In this document: positions 7,632-16,957 of the stretch, one piece after another
How the letters are laid out: every line of letters starts with the position of its first letter
Position numbering within the stretch: position 1 is the stretch's first letter
Assembly (NCBI GenBank): GCA_965200685.1
Contig: OZ241379.1
Coordinates: 620,001 to 684,000, forward strand
Length of the DNA stretch: 64,000 nucleotides
Direction: 5' to 3'
DNA from: Bin5 sp965200685
Lineage (GTDB): Bacteria; Chloroflexota; Anaerolineae; Caldilineales; Caldilineaceae
The notes under the pieces: generated by a model
Databases searched by the model: none
The model's input: the letters and a program-made list of their open reading frames with translations, nothing else
Told to the model about the DNA's origin: nothing
Position numbers and translations under genes: made by a program

Positions 7632-9998
7632 TTAGGCGGCGAACATCCGTTTCTTGGTTTCAGAAAATATCTTTGGCGGGTCGCCGTAGTCTTTGAGGGC
7701 TTTCATGCCGCCGGCCCTCTCAACTTCCGCTGTGCGGAATATTTGGTGCTTCTCCAAGGTGTCCGTGCCGCCCTTGGAGAACTGGGAGGCGATGGCTTGG
7801 ATGGTCTCGGCGGTGTGGGCGGGCATAGTATGGAGCCATGCTTGGTTCTTGTAGGTGAAAGCTTCTGCGCGGCCAGCCCTGGTCTTAGGGGCTTGGCCAT
7901 ATCCGATATCTGCCAACACATCATAGAGGTCGTAGTCGTCCATATCCGTCAGCCGCTGCAGGATGTACGGAGCCTTTCCTCTATCGGGCAGCCTGTTCAT
8001 CATCTCCTGGCGGCGGGCTTGATCGACCCAGATTTCCCGGAACGTGTCCAGCGCGGGGATATCCATGACCAGCTTTGCCGCCAACTGTTCCTTGTACTGC
8101 TCTAAGGTAACCGGCACTGCTTCGCCCGCGTCGTTGCTGGTCATGATGTAAATGCCAGCATCGGCTATGTGAACATCAAGGCCATGGACGACGATTGCCT
8201 GTACACGCTCCCGGCTGTTTTCATCATCGGTCCCGCCCTCCTCCTTCTTGGGGGCGAATCTGGCCATGAACTCCTCGTGAAAGAGCTTGCTGGCATCTGT
8301 GTAATCATACACCCTGCACATCAACTTGTTCGTAGGTGGGTGCAGCCGCGTGCCCCGCCCTATCATCTGATAGAAGGCAATGGGCGACCTGACATAGCGG
8401 AAGAAGACGATATTGGCCACAGGTGGAAGATCAACGCCGGTGGTGAGCAGGTCAACGGTCACGGCGATGAAATGATGGCTGTTGCTTCCTCGGATTTCGG
8501 AGATATACTCGCTGCCGGCCGCGGCCGTACACTTGAACGCGTAATCTTGGACAGGGTTTTGACCCTGGGCCTGGCACCATTCCCTGTAGCGGTTATTCAG
8601 CTGGATGGCGACCTCGTCAGCATGCCGATCTGTGGCGCAGAAGATGATCGTCTTCTGCTCAGGGACGCCTGTCTTCAGTAGGTGTTCAAAGAGATCGCGG
8701 CACATCTCTGCCACACGTTCCGGTAGCATCAGGGCTCGTTCAATGCTGGGGGCTTCATACCTGTCGCGCAGCGTAGGCTCCGGCACGGTTGCCCCGGTCA
8801 GGGAGTCCTGAATTGTTCTGCCTTCCAGGTCATCTTGCCGCACACCTGTAATCTTCTCTGGCTCCTTGTAGTAGTTGAGGAAGATGCCCCTGCGGATGAT
8901 CTCCATGGCCGCCAGGTAGCCATCCTCAATGCCCTGGCCGATGGAGTAATCGTACACTGGGTCGCCGAAGTACTTGATGTTGTTCGCGCTGATCTGGCTG
9001 TCCTGCTGAGCCTCGGGCGTGTCCTCTGTGTCGGCGAATTCCCTAGGGGTGGCTGTCAGGCCGATCTGTACGGCAGTGGCGTTGCGTTGGAGCACTTTTG
9101 ACCATTTGCCCCAGGCTGAGCGATGGGCCTCGTCAATGATGATATGGCTGAAGTAGTTTGGCGGGTAGTGCCGTGTGAGGAAGGATGCATCGGCCTCGTC
9201 CCTGTCCACCCCTAGGGTCTGGTAGGTAGCGACCAGCACCCTGGCGTTCTTTTCGGGGTTCTGGGTTGTGGCCGCGGCCGCATCGCTGCCGAATTCACGT
9301 TGCAGCGCGGCCAGCCCCTGCACCCGCAGCTCATCCCTATCGCACAGGAACAGGGCACGGCGCAACTGTCCGGCCGCGGCGATCTTCTGCAGTAGATTGA
9401 CAGCAACGAAGGTCTTGCCGCTACCGGTTGCCATTGTCAGCAGGACCCGTTTGCCGCCGGCCGCGATCTTCTCCAGCGCGGCCCTGATGGCCGCATCCTG
9501 ATAGTAACGCCGCTGGCCATCCCCACCGGCATATGGGCGCAGCAATGGCTTGGCTGCTTCAGAATCCAACCTGAAGCCCTTCCATTTTTCGTATCTTCGC
9601 CGCAGCTCTTGGGGCGAAGGGAAGGCATCTAAGGGGTAGGGCCCATGGGTCACGCCGCTAGTGGCATCGTGTTCCATGTACTGATGCCCATTGGAGGCAT
9701 ACACGAAGGGAACATTCAGCCGCTTGGCGTACAGTTGCGCCTGCTGCAGGCCATGGGTCGGGGGATAGTGCTCCGCTTTGGCCTCGATCAGGGCCATGGC
9801 GATGGGCTGGGTTCCTGCTTCAACCTCAACCCTGAGGGTATAATCAACCCTGCCTCTCTCCTGTCTGCGTGGCTGGCCGCCGATGATATGGACAGTAGCG
9901 GCGGTCTCCTCCCGGCCAATGAGATTCTCCGTCCAGCCTCGCGCATGCAGAGCCGGGTCGATCAGCTTTGCTCTTGTGTCAGCTTCGTTCAGACCCAT
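7632..9998 (-). CDS. HsdR-like restriction endonuclease/DEAD-box helicase (orphan)
   Basis: About 788 residues. The N-terminal region has a nuclease-like DYTLRVE ... IEAKAE (D52, E72-x-K74), the HSDR_N PD-(D/E)xK pattern. A superfamily 2 helicase follows: Walker A ATGSGKT near 190, DEAH near 289, GLTATP, and the C-terminal helicase motif TTGVDLP ... MIGRGTRL. The end resembles the EcoEI-type R-subunit C-terminus. In type I systems this subunit translocates and cuts unmodified DNA, and needs HsdM and HsdS. Neither is within this window on either side. The ATG at 9998 is preferred over a TTG at 10004 because AAAGGA is 9 bases upstream. It lies directly upstream of, and on the same strand as, the Uma2 array. 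Confidence 0.85.
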   Translation of the reverse strand: MGLNEADTRAKLIDPALHARGWTENLIGREETAATVHIIGGQPRRQERGRVDYTLRVEVEAGTQPIAMALIEAKAEHYPPTHGLQQAQLYAKRLNVPFVYASNGHQYMEHDATSGVTHGPYPLDAFPSPQELRRRYEKWKGFRLDSEAAKPLLRPYAGGDGQRRYYQDAAIRAALEKIAAGGKRVLLTMATGSGKTFVAVNLLQKIAAAGQLRRALFLCDRDELRVQGLAALQREFGSDAAAATTQNPEKNARVLVATYQTLGVDRDEADASFLTRHYPPNYFSHIIIDEAHRSAWGKWSKVLQRNATAVQIGLTATPREFADTEDTPEAQQDSQISANNIKYFGDPVYDYSIGQGIEDGYLAAMEIIRRGIFLNYYKEPEKITGVRQDDLEGRTIQDSLTGATVPEPTLRDRYEAPSIERALMLPERVAEMCRDLFEHLLKTGVPEQKTIIFCATDRHADEVAIQLNNRYREWCQAQGQNPVQDYAFKCTAAAGSEYISEIRGSNSHHFIAVTVDLLTTGVDLPPVANIVFFRYVRSPIAFYQMIGRGTRLHPPTNKLMCRVYDYTDASKLFHEEFMARFAPKKEEGGTDDENSRERVQAIVVHGLDVHIADAGIYIMTSNDAGEAVPVTLEQYKEQLAAKLVMDIPALDTFREIWVDQARRQEMMNRLPDRGKAPYILQRLTDMDDYDLYDVLADIGYGQAPKTRAGRAEAFTYKNQAWLHTMPAHTAETIQAIASQFSKGGTDTLEKHQIFRTAEVERAGGMKALKDYGDPPKIFSETKKRMFAA

Positions 9999-10004
9999 AA
10001 ACAA

Positions 10005-10033
10005 TTATCCTTTTGCACGTTAACTGCTATAAT
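10005..10033 (+). promoter_or_regulatory. Possible promoter for the solute-binding protein genes
   Basis: A perfect TATAAT lies at 10028-10033. A poor -35 (TTATCC) lies 17 bases upstream at 10005-10010. It is between the divergent hsdR and lipoprotein genes, 77 bases before the ATG at 10111. Confidence 0.35.
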
Positions 10034-10110
10034 AGCATACATGACCCCTGCAATTACAGGCCATGTATTACATTGCTTAGCGGAAATCAGTACAGGTATG
10101 GGAGAAAAAC

Positions 10111-11172
10111 ATGATCGCAACCATGGATGCGACTTTCATCAGAACAATCGTATTGGGGATAGGATGTTTCGGCCTCATAGCCTGCACATTTAGCGTACCG
10201 CCACCACACGCTGTTGCCCCTTCTCAGGTCTGTGTAGATGATAGGCGGGTTCTCAATGTGGGTTTCTACGCCTTTTTCGCGCCCGTCAGCTACAGTGCCG
10301 ACGCAGACCCCCAGGCCGCGGGCTTCAACACCCATCTCGGCTATGAAGCGGACCTGTTGACCGCTCTTGAGGCCATGAACGGCGTAGGCCTGGCCTTTGT
10401 CCGTCATCCTATCACAAGCTGGGATGATATCTGGCTGCAATCGGCTGGCCCGCTCTATGATATCGTCGGCGGCGGCATCACGATTCTCGACTCGCGCACC
10501 CGGGACGCGGCCGGCAAGACGATGGTCACCTTTACATCAGGCCACATCGCATTTCGGCAGTCATTGCTAGTCCGCGCCGAGGATGCGGACAGACTCGCCA
10601 GCCATGGGGATCTGACCAGCACTGTGCGGGTTGGTGCTCTGGCCGGCACCACCGGAGAGGCTCGCCTACTGGAGCTGACAGGCTTTGTGGATGCCGATGG
10701 TGTGCTGGCTGCGGGTACACAGATTGAGACACCAGAGGGCATGCTAATTGCCGATGGCAGCGCGGAATATACCATCACCTCGGCCGGCGAATCGTCCAAC
10801 CTTGTAGGCCGACGGCAACTCCAGCCGCCAGCCGCTACCATGCCCCAAGTGATCTATCTGGGGGACGAGACGGGCGAAGTGGAGCTTCTCTCGGCCCTGC
10901 AGGCCGGCGACATAGATGCAGTGGCCAGAGGCGAAATCGGCAACAGTGACGCCGCCTTTGATTCTGGCAACGCCTTTGTGGTCACAGCCCTGGATGATCA
11001 GGTCGAATATGGCGGCTTTACCCTCAGGGCCGAGGACAGCGAACTGGCTGCCTGCCTAGGCGAACACATCAACTGGCTGACGGATAGCCGGCGGGTCGGC
11101 TATGCGGAATGGCGGGCAGACCCGGCGGTCTTCATGGGTCGCGCGCAGATGTGGAATGCAGGGATACGCTGA
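10111..11172 (+). CDS. Solute-binding lipoprotein, SBP_bac_3-like (first of a tandem pair)
   Basis: A 353-residue protein with a lipoprotein signal: hydrophobic stretch IVLGIGCFGLIAC, with Cys about 24-25 as the lipidation site. The mature part resembles family-3 periplasmic binding proteins (RVLNVGFYAFFAPVSY, then GYEADLLTALEAM and GGGITI..SRT), which bind amino acids or related small acids. The ATG follows GGGAG with 7 bases spacing. No permease or ATPase gene is next to it, so it may serve a transporter elsewhere or act as a sensor or an enzyme-like variant. The following gene is a close paralogue. Confidence 0.75.
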   Translation: MIATMDATFIRTIVLGIGCFGLIACTFSVPPPHAVAPSQVCVDDRRVLNVGFYAFFAPVSYSADADPQAAGFNTHLGYEADLLTALEAMNGVGLAFVRHPITSWDDIWLQSAGPLYDIVGGGITILDSRTRDAAGKTMVTFTSGHIAFRQSLLVRAEDADRLASHGDLTSTVRVGALAGTTGEARLLELTGFVDADGVLAAGTQIETPEGMLIADGSAEYTITSAGESSNLVGRRQLQPPAATMPQVIYLGDETGEVELLSALQAGDIDAVARGEIGNSDAAFDSGNAFVVTALDDQVEYGGFTLRAEDSELAACLGEHINWLTDSRRVGYAEWRADPAVFMGRAQMWNAGIR

Positions 11173-11218
11173 TATACCCCAAGGGGCGCGGCTCGTGGCG
11201 TTCCATATGGAGAAAAGC

Positions 11219-12274
11219 ATGAGCACAACTCGGATCCTCAGCAGAATGGTCGTTCTTGGGGTGTCGTTTTTCTGTCTCGCGGCCTGCAGGGTTACCGTAC
11301 CCCCACCGCAAGCTGTGCCCCCATCCCAGGTCTGTGTAGAGGATGGGCGGGTTCTCAATGTGGGCTTCTACGCCTTTTTCGCACCCGTCAGCTACAGTGC
11401 CGACGAAGACCCCCAGGCCGCGGGGTTTAACATTCATCTCGGCTATGAAGCGGACCTGTTGACCGCTCTTGAGGCCATGAACGGCGTAGGCCTGGCCTTT
11501 GTCCGTCATCCTATTACAAGATGGGACGACATCTGGCTGCAAGCGGCCGGCCCGCTCTATGATATCGTCGGCGGCGGTATCACGATTCTCGACTCGCGCA
11601 CCCGGGACGCGGCCGGCAAGACGATGGTCACCTTTACAGAGAGCCATATCACCTATCACCAAGCACTGCTGGTCGCGGCCACAGATAGACACCGATTTGC
11701 CAGCCATGAGGACTTGACCAGTGCTGTACGGGTTGGTGTTCGTGCCGGCACCACCGGAGAGGCTCGTCTGCTGGCACTGACGGGCTTTGTGGATGCCGAT
11801 GGTGTGCTGGTTGCGGGTACACAGATTGAGACACCAGAGGGCATGCTAGTTGCCGATGGCAGCGCGGAGTATACCATCACCTCGGCCCGCGCATCACCCT
11901 CCCTTAGCGGCAGACAGCAGCTCTATCCGCCGGCCCCTACCATGCCACACATCATCTATCTTGGGGGAGAGACGGGCCACTTGGACCTTCTGGAGGCTCT
12001 TGAAGCTAGCAGCGTAGATGCAGTGATCCGAGGGGGAATCGGCCCTCCGGAATCCGCTTCTGTGCGGGATGGGCCCTTTGTGGCCATGGCCCTGGATGAC
12101 CAGGTCGAATATGGCGGCTTTACCCTCAGTGCCGAGGACAGCGAACTGGCTGCCTGCCTGGACGAACACATCAACTGGCTGACGGATAGCCGGCGGGTCG
12201 GCTATGCGGAATGGCGGGCAGACCCGGCGGTCTTCATGGGTCGCGCGCAGATGTGGAATGCAGGCGCACGTTGA
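11219..12274 (+). CDS. Solute-binding lipoprotein, SBP_bac_3-like (second of a tandem pair)
   Basis: A 351-residue paralogue of the preceding gene, 46 bases downstream. It has its own lipobox (FFCLAAC). The frame is open further upstream to 11102, but ATG 11219 has GGAGAAAA before it and puts the lipoprotein signal at the N-terminus. Long blocks are the same in both proteins (GYEADLLTALEAMNGVG, SRTRDAAGKTMVTFT, the final 30 residues). The segment at about 165-245 differs most (AEDADRL against ATDRHRF, ESSNLVG against RASPSLS), consistent with altered ligand preference after a recent duplication. Confidence 0.75.
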   Translation: MSTTRILSRMVVLGVSFFCLAACRVTVPPPQAVPPSQVCVEDGRVLNVGFYAFFAPVSYSADEDPQAAGFNIHLGYEADLLTALEAMNGVGLAFVRHPITRWDDIWLQAAGPLYDIVGGGITILDSRTRDAAGKTMVTFTESHITYHQALLVAATDRHRFASHEDLTSAVRVGVRAGTTGEARLLALTGFVDADGVLVAGTQIETPEGMLVADGSAEYTITSARASPSLSGRQQLYPPAPTMPHIIYLGGETGHLDLLEALEASSVDAVIRGGIGPPESASVRDGPFVAMALDDQVEYGGFTLSAEDSELAACLDEHINWLTDSRRVGYAEWRADPAVFMGRAQMWNAGAR

Positions 12275-12292
12275 AGCTGCGGCTACGCTTCT

Positions 12293-12814
12293 CTATGCAG
12301 TAGGCAGGTCAATACGCCCATAGTCGGCTGCCTGTCCTGTGCGGCGGGCGTCCAGAAAGCTCCGCAGAATAACAGCAGCGGCGACCGCATCCGCTCCGGC
12401 TGGGTGCGGTCCATGGACGGTGGCCCATTCGTGCGCGGCCCAACTGCTGAGGCGTTCATCCCAGAAGATGACCGGCACTGCTTGGCCGCTGATGGCCCGC
12501 AGGGCACGGGCAAAGCGGGCAGCCCAGGCCCTCACCTTGCGGGCCTGGGGCCCTGTGCTGCCATCCATGTTCAGGGGCAGGCCGCACACCACAAGGCATG
12601 CTTCCTCTTGGGCATAGATGTGGGCCAGGGCATCGAAATCCTGCCGCCTAGTACGTCGGCGGATTCCACATAGGGGCCGTACAGTAAGGCCTAGGGGATC
12701 ACAGGTGGCCACGCCGACTCGTGCGTCGCTCACATCCAGGGCCAGGATCTTGCCTGGCGGTTCAGAGGTCTGGGGTAGGGGAGTGGACGGCTGGCTATTG
12801 CCTGGCGGCATCAT
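12293..12814 (-). CDS. ruvX: RuvX/YqgF-family nuclease (pre-16S rRNA processing / Holliday-junction resolvase family)
   Basis: The RNase H-like YqgF fold is visible: ILALDVSDARVGVA near residues 22-36, VVCGLPLNMDGS, VIFWDERLSS, and DAVAAAVILRSFLD with the last catalytic Asp. The family usually has DxGxxRxG in the first motif; here a Ser replaces the Gly. Two adjacent ATGs (12814, 12811) follow CTGGAG and lie inside the end of the upstream gene, so translation is coupled by overlap. The predicted 173 residues are longer than the usual 140 or so because of a Pro/Ser-rich N-terminal tail. It is the last gene of alaS-12795-ruvX, an arrangement related to the alaS-yrzL-yrrK order of Firmicutes. 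Confidence 0.85.
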   Translation of the reverse strand: MMPPGNSQPSTPLPQTSEPPGKILALDVSDARVGVATCDPLGLTVRPLCGIRRRTRRQDFDALAHIYAQEEACLVVCGLPLNMDGSTGPQARKVRAWAARFARALRAISGQAVPVIFWDERLSSWAAHEWATVHGPHPAGADAVAAAVILRSFLDARRTGQAADYGRIDLPTA

Positions 12815-14099
12815 CCATCTCCAGCCGTACTTGAATGCGATTGGCAAGTTGGGGCAGAGTATTGAACCAAGCGGGGTCTTGGTAGAAGGTCGGGTTTTTG
12901 GCCAACAGCCACTCTTCCTCCAGTTGGCGGGCTGCCTCTTCAATGCTCAGGCCTGCCACACGGCGACTGACAGCTCTGCTGTCGATAGGCGTCACGTACT
13001 GCCCTTGGGCACTGATCCCATAGCGCACTGTGCGCCCATTGACGACCACATTGCTGGTGCGAAATGCAATGGAATCCGCCACCAGTTGCCCTTGGGCGGG
13101 CACAACCTTTTGCAACCCGGCCAGGACGGCCGCTTGATTGGCATCTTGGCTGATGACAAGCCCCCGCACCCGTACTCGTAGGGTAAGAGTAAGTTCATCG
13201 GCTGGTTCATCGTTGAAATGATCGAAAAACTGGGCCATGATCAAGGTCTGCGTTGATTGCGGCGGCAGCCATTCATCTGCCCGCAATTTCGGCAGCAGTA
13301 CCTTCTCTGCTTGGCTGCGAATGTCCTCATAGACCCGCGCATGCAAGCTGTCCCGGTCCACTTGCCTGACCACTCGTACCAGCCGGGAGAGTCCCCCTGC
13401 GGTAGGGGATGGGTTTGTCACCCGCAATTGGGTGCGTAAGGCCCCCGAAACAGTGGTGAGGGTATTGGCCCGCACATTGCCCTGCTCGCCTGGCTCAAGT
13501 GCTTGCACCTCGCCAAGTACCTGAGTTCCCGTAGGGCCAGGCAGCGTAATCGCTGCCAGAGTGCGAAAGTCGATGCGGTCGCCTGTGCTGGTGGAGATGA
13601 CCGTGCCGGCCGGGATGCGGACAGTGCGGTTCGTCTGGTTGATAAAGACAACAGTTCCCTGGGCCCTCTCCACATCTGCCCGCCCACTACCGCTGGTGGC
13701 CATGCGTCCTGTCTGCTCAATATCGACCTCTACCAGCCGGCCTGGCACCTTCCCTTGCTCTAGGTCTAGGCTCTCTACCAGCGGATCTGCCGTCAGGATC
13801 AGCGTCGTCTCCACGACACTCTGGCCCGGTACAAGGGTGATGGTGGCGGCCGGCAGGACATAGTAGAGGAATCCCGCCAAGATTGCGGCCAGAAACAGGC
13901 CCAACAGTGTATAGCCGCCAGCCTGTAACCATACGGGGGGGGGGAGAGGGCGTAGCGCGCGTAGCGGCTTCTGTCCGCGGCGCGTGCGCGGCGCGCGTTG
14001 CCCCGCTTTTAGCTGTGGGGCAACGCGCCAGATGGGGGGATCAGGGAGGTCGGTCATGCCAGTTTTGAAGGCCCTGGGCCGCTTTTGCCGATCATCCAT
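12795..14099 (-). CDS. Membrane-anchored protein with baseplate J-like domain
   Basis: A 434-residue protein. Residues 1-55 are cytosolic, basic and Pro-rich (RAPRTRRGQKPL). A single membrane segment at about 58-82 (YTLLGLFLAAILAGFLYYVL) is followed by a large exported region. That region has features I associate with the baseplate J/gp47-like annotation used for Chloroflexota proteins next to ruvX: RAQGTVVFINQTNRTVRIPAGTVIST, then GEVQALEPGEQGNVRANTLT. The C-terminal 120 residues alternate strands (VRGLVISQDANQAAVL) and end in an acidic helix. It is 12 bases downstream of alaS and overlaps ruvX. The role is unknown; I would not infer a phage origin from the domain name. Confidence 0.6.
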   Translation of the reverse strand: MDDRQKRPRAFKTGMTDLPDPPIWRVAPQLKAGQRAPRTRRGQKPLRALRPLPPPVWLQAGGYTLLGLFLAAILAGFLYYVLPAATITLVPGQSVVETTLILTADPLVESLDLEQGKVPGRLVEVDIEQTGRMATSGSGRADVERAQGTVVFINQTNRTVRIPAGTVISTSTGDRIDFRTLAAITLPGPTGTQVLGEVQALEPGEQGNVRANTLTTVSGALRTQLRVTNPSPTAGGLSRLVRVVRQVDRDSLHARVYEDIRSQAEKVLLPKLRADEWLPPQSTQTLIMAQFFDHFNDEPADELTLTLRVRVRGLVISQDANQAAVLAGLQKVVPAQGQLVADSIAFRTSNVVVNGRTVRYGISAQGQYVTPIDSRAVSRRVAGLSIEEAARQLEEEWLLAKNPTFYQDPAWFNTLPQLANRIQVRLEMDDAARQ

Positions 14100-14111
14100 A
14101 CAGGTCCGCCC

Positions 14112-16808
14112 TTAGCCTTGCTGCTTCTGTTCCAACCAATGCTGCACCTGTGCGAGAGCTTCCGGCAGTTTATCTGGGTCTCGGCCCCCAGCCTGGGCCA
14201 TATTGGGCCGCCCACCGCCGCTCCCGCCGATGATCTTGGCGATATCCCGCACAAGGTGGCCGGCATGAATGCCCTGTTCAATGGCATCGGCTGTAGCAGC
14301 AGCCACGAGCAAGGGTTTTCCCGCAATCACTGCACCCAGGACCACAACACTGCTGCCCAATTTGTCCCGCAACCAGTCGGTCATTTGGCGCATCTGTTCC
14401 ACATCGCCTGCCTCTATCTGCTCGGCTAGAAGGGCCAAGTTCCGCAATCGCAGCGCGCGGCCCAGGAGGGTTTCACTCTGCAGGCGGGCGACCTGGGTAC
14501 GCATCTGCTCCAATTCACCTTCCAGGTGCCGGTGAGAAGCCTGCAAGCGTTGCACGGCCCTGGATGTCTGTTCCGGAGGGACAGATAGGCTATTGGCAAT
14601 GGCATTGAGGGTGGCCAGGCGTTCTGCCAAATGGGATTGGGCGGCATGACCTGTCAGGGCTTCAATGCGGCGGACCCCAGCCGCGCTGCTTCCTTCGCTG
14701 ATAACAATGAATGGCCCGATCTCCCCGGTCGTCTCCACATGGGTACCGCCGCATAGCTCCATGGAAACGGTCTCATCCCCATGGCCGATTGTGATGACCC
14801 GCACTGTGTCCTCGTACTTTTCCTCAAAGAAGGCCAGTGCCCCTTCATCCACCGCCCGCTGGAAGCTGGTCCAGCGGTCCATGACCGGATAGTTGGCGAG
14901 GATGGCAGCATTGGTGGCCTCTTCAATGGCGGCCAGTTGCGCGGCTGTGAGCGGTTGGTCATGGGAAAAGTCAAAACGTAGACGGTCCGGCGCGACCAGG
15001 GATCCCCTCTGGCGTACATGTGTGCCTAGCTGGGCACGTAACTCCGCATGGAGAAGGTGTGTACCCGTGTGGTTCCGCATGATGTCCCAGCGTCGTTCGC
15101 TGTCAATGACAGCGTAGGCCGGGTCCCCCACCTGCACTGTCCCGCTGCTGACTTTGCCGCTATGGACGACCAGGCCGGGGAGCGGGCGGCGGGTGTTGTC
15201 AATGCACACCGACCAGACAGGCCGCTCCATGTCCTCGGGGAAGTAGTAGATTTCGCCTGTGTCGCTGACTTGACCGCCACTTTCTACATAGAAGGGTGTC
15301 TGTGGTAGGACGATCTCCACACTGTCGCCAGCTTTGGCAGCAGAGAGCGGGCGGCCTTGGTGCAGGATGGCAATGACGGATGTTTCGACATCGGCCATAT
15401 TCTCATAGACCACTGATTTCACCCCTTCCTCAGCCAGCAAACCTCGGCTGTGTAGGTCGTCCAGCAGGGCTGCATAGGCGGAGACATTTTCGCCCCGCTG
15501 TGTACGGCTGGACTGTTGTCTCTGCTGTTCGAGGGCAGCTTGATAGTCGGCCACATCAACTGTAAAGCCATGCTCCTGGGCTATGTCCTGGGTAATGTCC
15601 AAGGGGAAGCCGTAGGTATCCCAGAGACGAAAGGCATCCCGGCCGGGGATCACTGTCTGCTGGGCATCCTGTAGATCAGCTATCAGCCGATTGAGTAGGG
15701 CTAGGCCACTGTTGAGGGTGCGTTGGAAGCGTTTTTCCTCGGCGGTGACAGTTTGTAGGATGAGGTCTTGATTGACCAGCAGGTCCTGGTAATGTGTGCT
15801 GTATTCGGCGATGACTGTCCGGCAGACAGAGGCGAGGAAGGGTTGTTCAAAGCCGATGCGCTTGCCAAAGCGGGCCGCGCGGCGCAAAATCATGCGTGTT
15901 ACATAGGCCCGGCCTTCATTGCCAGGCAGAATCCCATCATTGATGAGAAAGACAATGGCCCGGCTATGGTCGGCGATGACCCGATAGCCCACTAGATGTG
16001 TTTGGCGTTGGCTGGGGGTGTGGCCGAGAAGGGCCTGGATATGGTCTAGAATCGGTGTAAAGGCATCGGTATCGTAGTTATTGTCCACGCCTTGCAAGAT
16101 GGAAGCAAGCCGTTCCAGGCCGGCCCCGGTGTCCACGCTGGGCTTGGGCAGGGGGATCAGTTCGCCATCCACTTCCTTCTGTTCGTACTGCATAAAGACC
16201 AGATTCCAGATTTCCAGATATTCGTCGTCCGCATTGACGCCGGCCGGCGTCTGCTCCTGCAGATCCCCCCAGTAATAGTGGATCTCCGAGCAAGGCCCGC
16301 AGGGGCCGATGTCCCCCATGTCCCACCAGTTGTCCTTTTTGCCAAAGCGCAGGATGCGCTCTGGTGGCGCGCCTACCTTCTGCCACAGGGCTGCGGCCTC
16401 ATCGTCCTCCTGATAGACAGTAAACCAGAGCCGCTCAATGGAGAGGCCTAGTTTATCGATCAGCAGATGCCAGGCGAACTGGATGGCGTCTGCCTTGAAG
16501 TAATCCCCAAAAGAGAAATTGCCCAGCATTTCAAAGAAGGTATGATGGCGAGGGCTGGGGCCCACATTCTCTAGGTCATTGTGCTTACCGCTCACCCGCA
16601 GGCATTTCTGGGAGGTGGTGGCCCGTTTGTAGGCCCGTTTTTCCCGGCCCAGGTAGACATCCTTGAACTGGACCATCCCGGCGTTGACGAACAGGAGGGT
16701 GGGGTCGTCTGCCAGCGCGACCCGACTGCTGTCCACGGGCTGGTGGTTCAGCTCTTCGAAGTATTCAAGAAAGAGTTTGCGGATTTCAAATGTTGAAAGC
16801 CGGTGCAT
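14112..16808 (-). CDS. alaS: Alanyl-tRNA synthetase
   Basis: An 898-residue class II synthetase, full family length. It starts MHRLSTFEIRKLFLEYFE with VDSSRVALADDPTLLFVNAGM (motif 1 and binding region), then CLRVSGKHNDLENVG and HHTFFEMLGNFSFGDYFK (motif 2), and GAGLERL (motif 3). The editing domain has HTGTHLLHAELR and the zinc-site CGGTHV. The C-terminal oligomerisation/C-Ala part ends GGGRPNMAQAGG. The frame is open to 16880, but MHRL at 16808 has GAGG upstream and fits family starts. First gene of the alaS-12795-ruvX unit. Confidence 0.97.
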   Translation of the reverse strand: MHRLSTFEIRKLFLEYFEELNHQPVDSSRVALADDPTLLFVNAGMVQFKDVYLGREKRAYKRATTSQKCLRVSGKHNDLENVGPSPRHHTFFEMLGNFSFGDYFKADAIQFAWHLLIDKLGLSIERLWFTVYQEDDEAAALWQKVGAPPERILRFGKKDNWWDMGDIGPCGPCSEIHYYWGDLQEQTPAGVNADDEYLEIWNLVFMQYEQKEVDGELIPLPKPSVDTGAGLERLASILQGVDNNYDTDAFTPILDHIQALLGHTPSQRQTHLVGYRVIADHSRAIVFLINDGILPGNEGRAYVTRMILRRAARFGKRIGFEQPFLASVCRTVIAEYSTHYQDLLVNQDLILQTVTAEEKRFQRTLNSGLALLNRLIADLQDAQQTVIPGRDAFRLWDTYGFPLDITQDIAQEHGFTVDVADYQAALEQQRQQSSRTQRGENVSAYAALLDDLHSRGLLAEEGVKSVVYENMADVETSVIAILHQGRPLSAAKAGDSVEIVLPQTPFYVESGGQVSDTGEIYYFPEDMERPVWSVCIDNTRRPLPGLVVHSGKVSSGTVQVGDPAYAVIDSERRWDIMRNHTGTHLLHAELRAQLGTHVRQRGSLVAPDRLRFDFSHDQPLTAAQLAAIEEATNAAILANYPVMDRWTSFQRAVDEGALAFFEEKYEDTVRVITIGHGDETVSMELCGGTHVETTGEIGPFIVISEGSSAAGVRRIEALTGHAAQSHLAERLATLNAIANSLSVPPEQTSRAVQRLQASHRHLEGELEQMRTQVARLQSETLLGRALRLRNLALLAEQIEAGDVEQMRQMTDWLRDKLGSSVVVLGAVIAGKPLLVAAATADAIEQGIHAGHLVRDIAKIIGGSGGGRPNMAQAGGRDPDKLPEALAQVQHWLEQKQQG

Positions 16809-16957
16809 GGGACGCCTCGCTTTAGTTATAGTTGAACCGTTATGTTTACCAGCATGGTTGACTTCACACAATTTTAGCAAATCCTGTCTGGTTTTAGGAA
16901 AATCTCAACACTAGGCGTTTGGGGCCAATGTCTTGCCCATCACATACGCCTTGCCAC

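Noticed and set aside
12795..14099. Prophage remnant based on the baseplate J-like domain
   Set aside because: There are no other phage genes nearby, and the gene is locked between alaS and ruvX, so it is treated as a cellular membrane protein.
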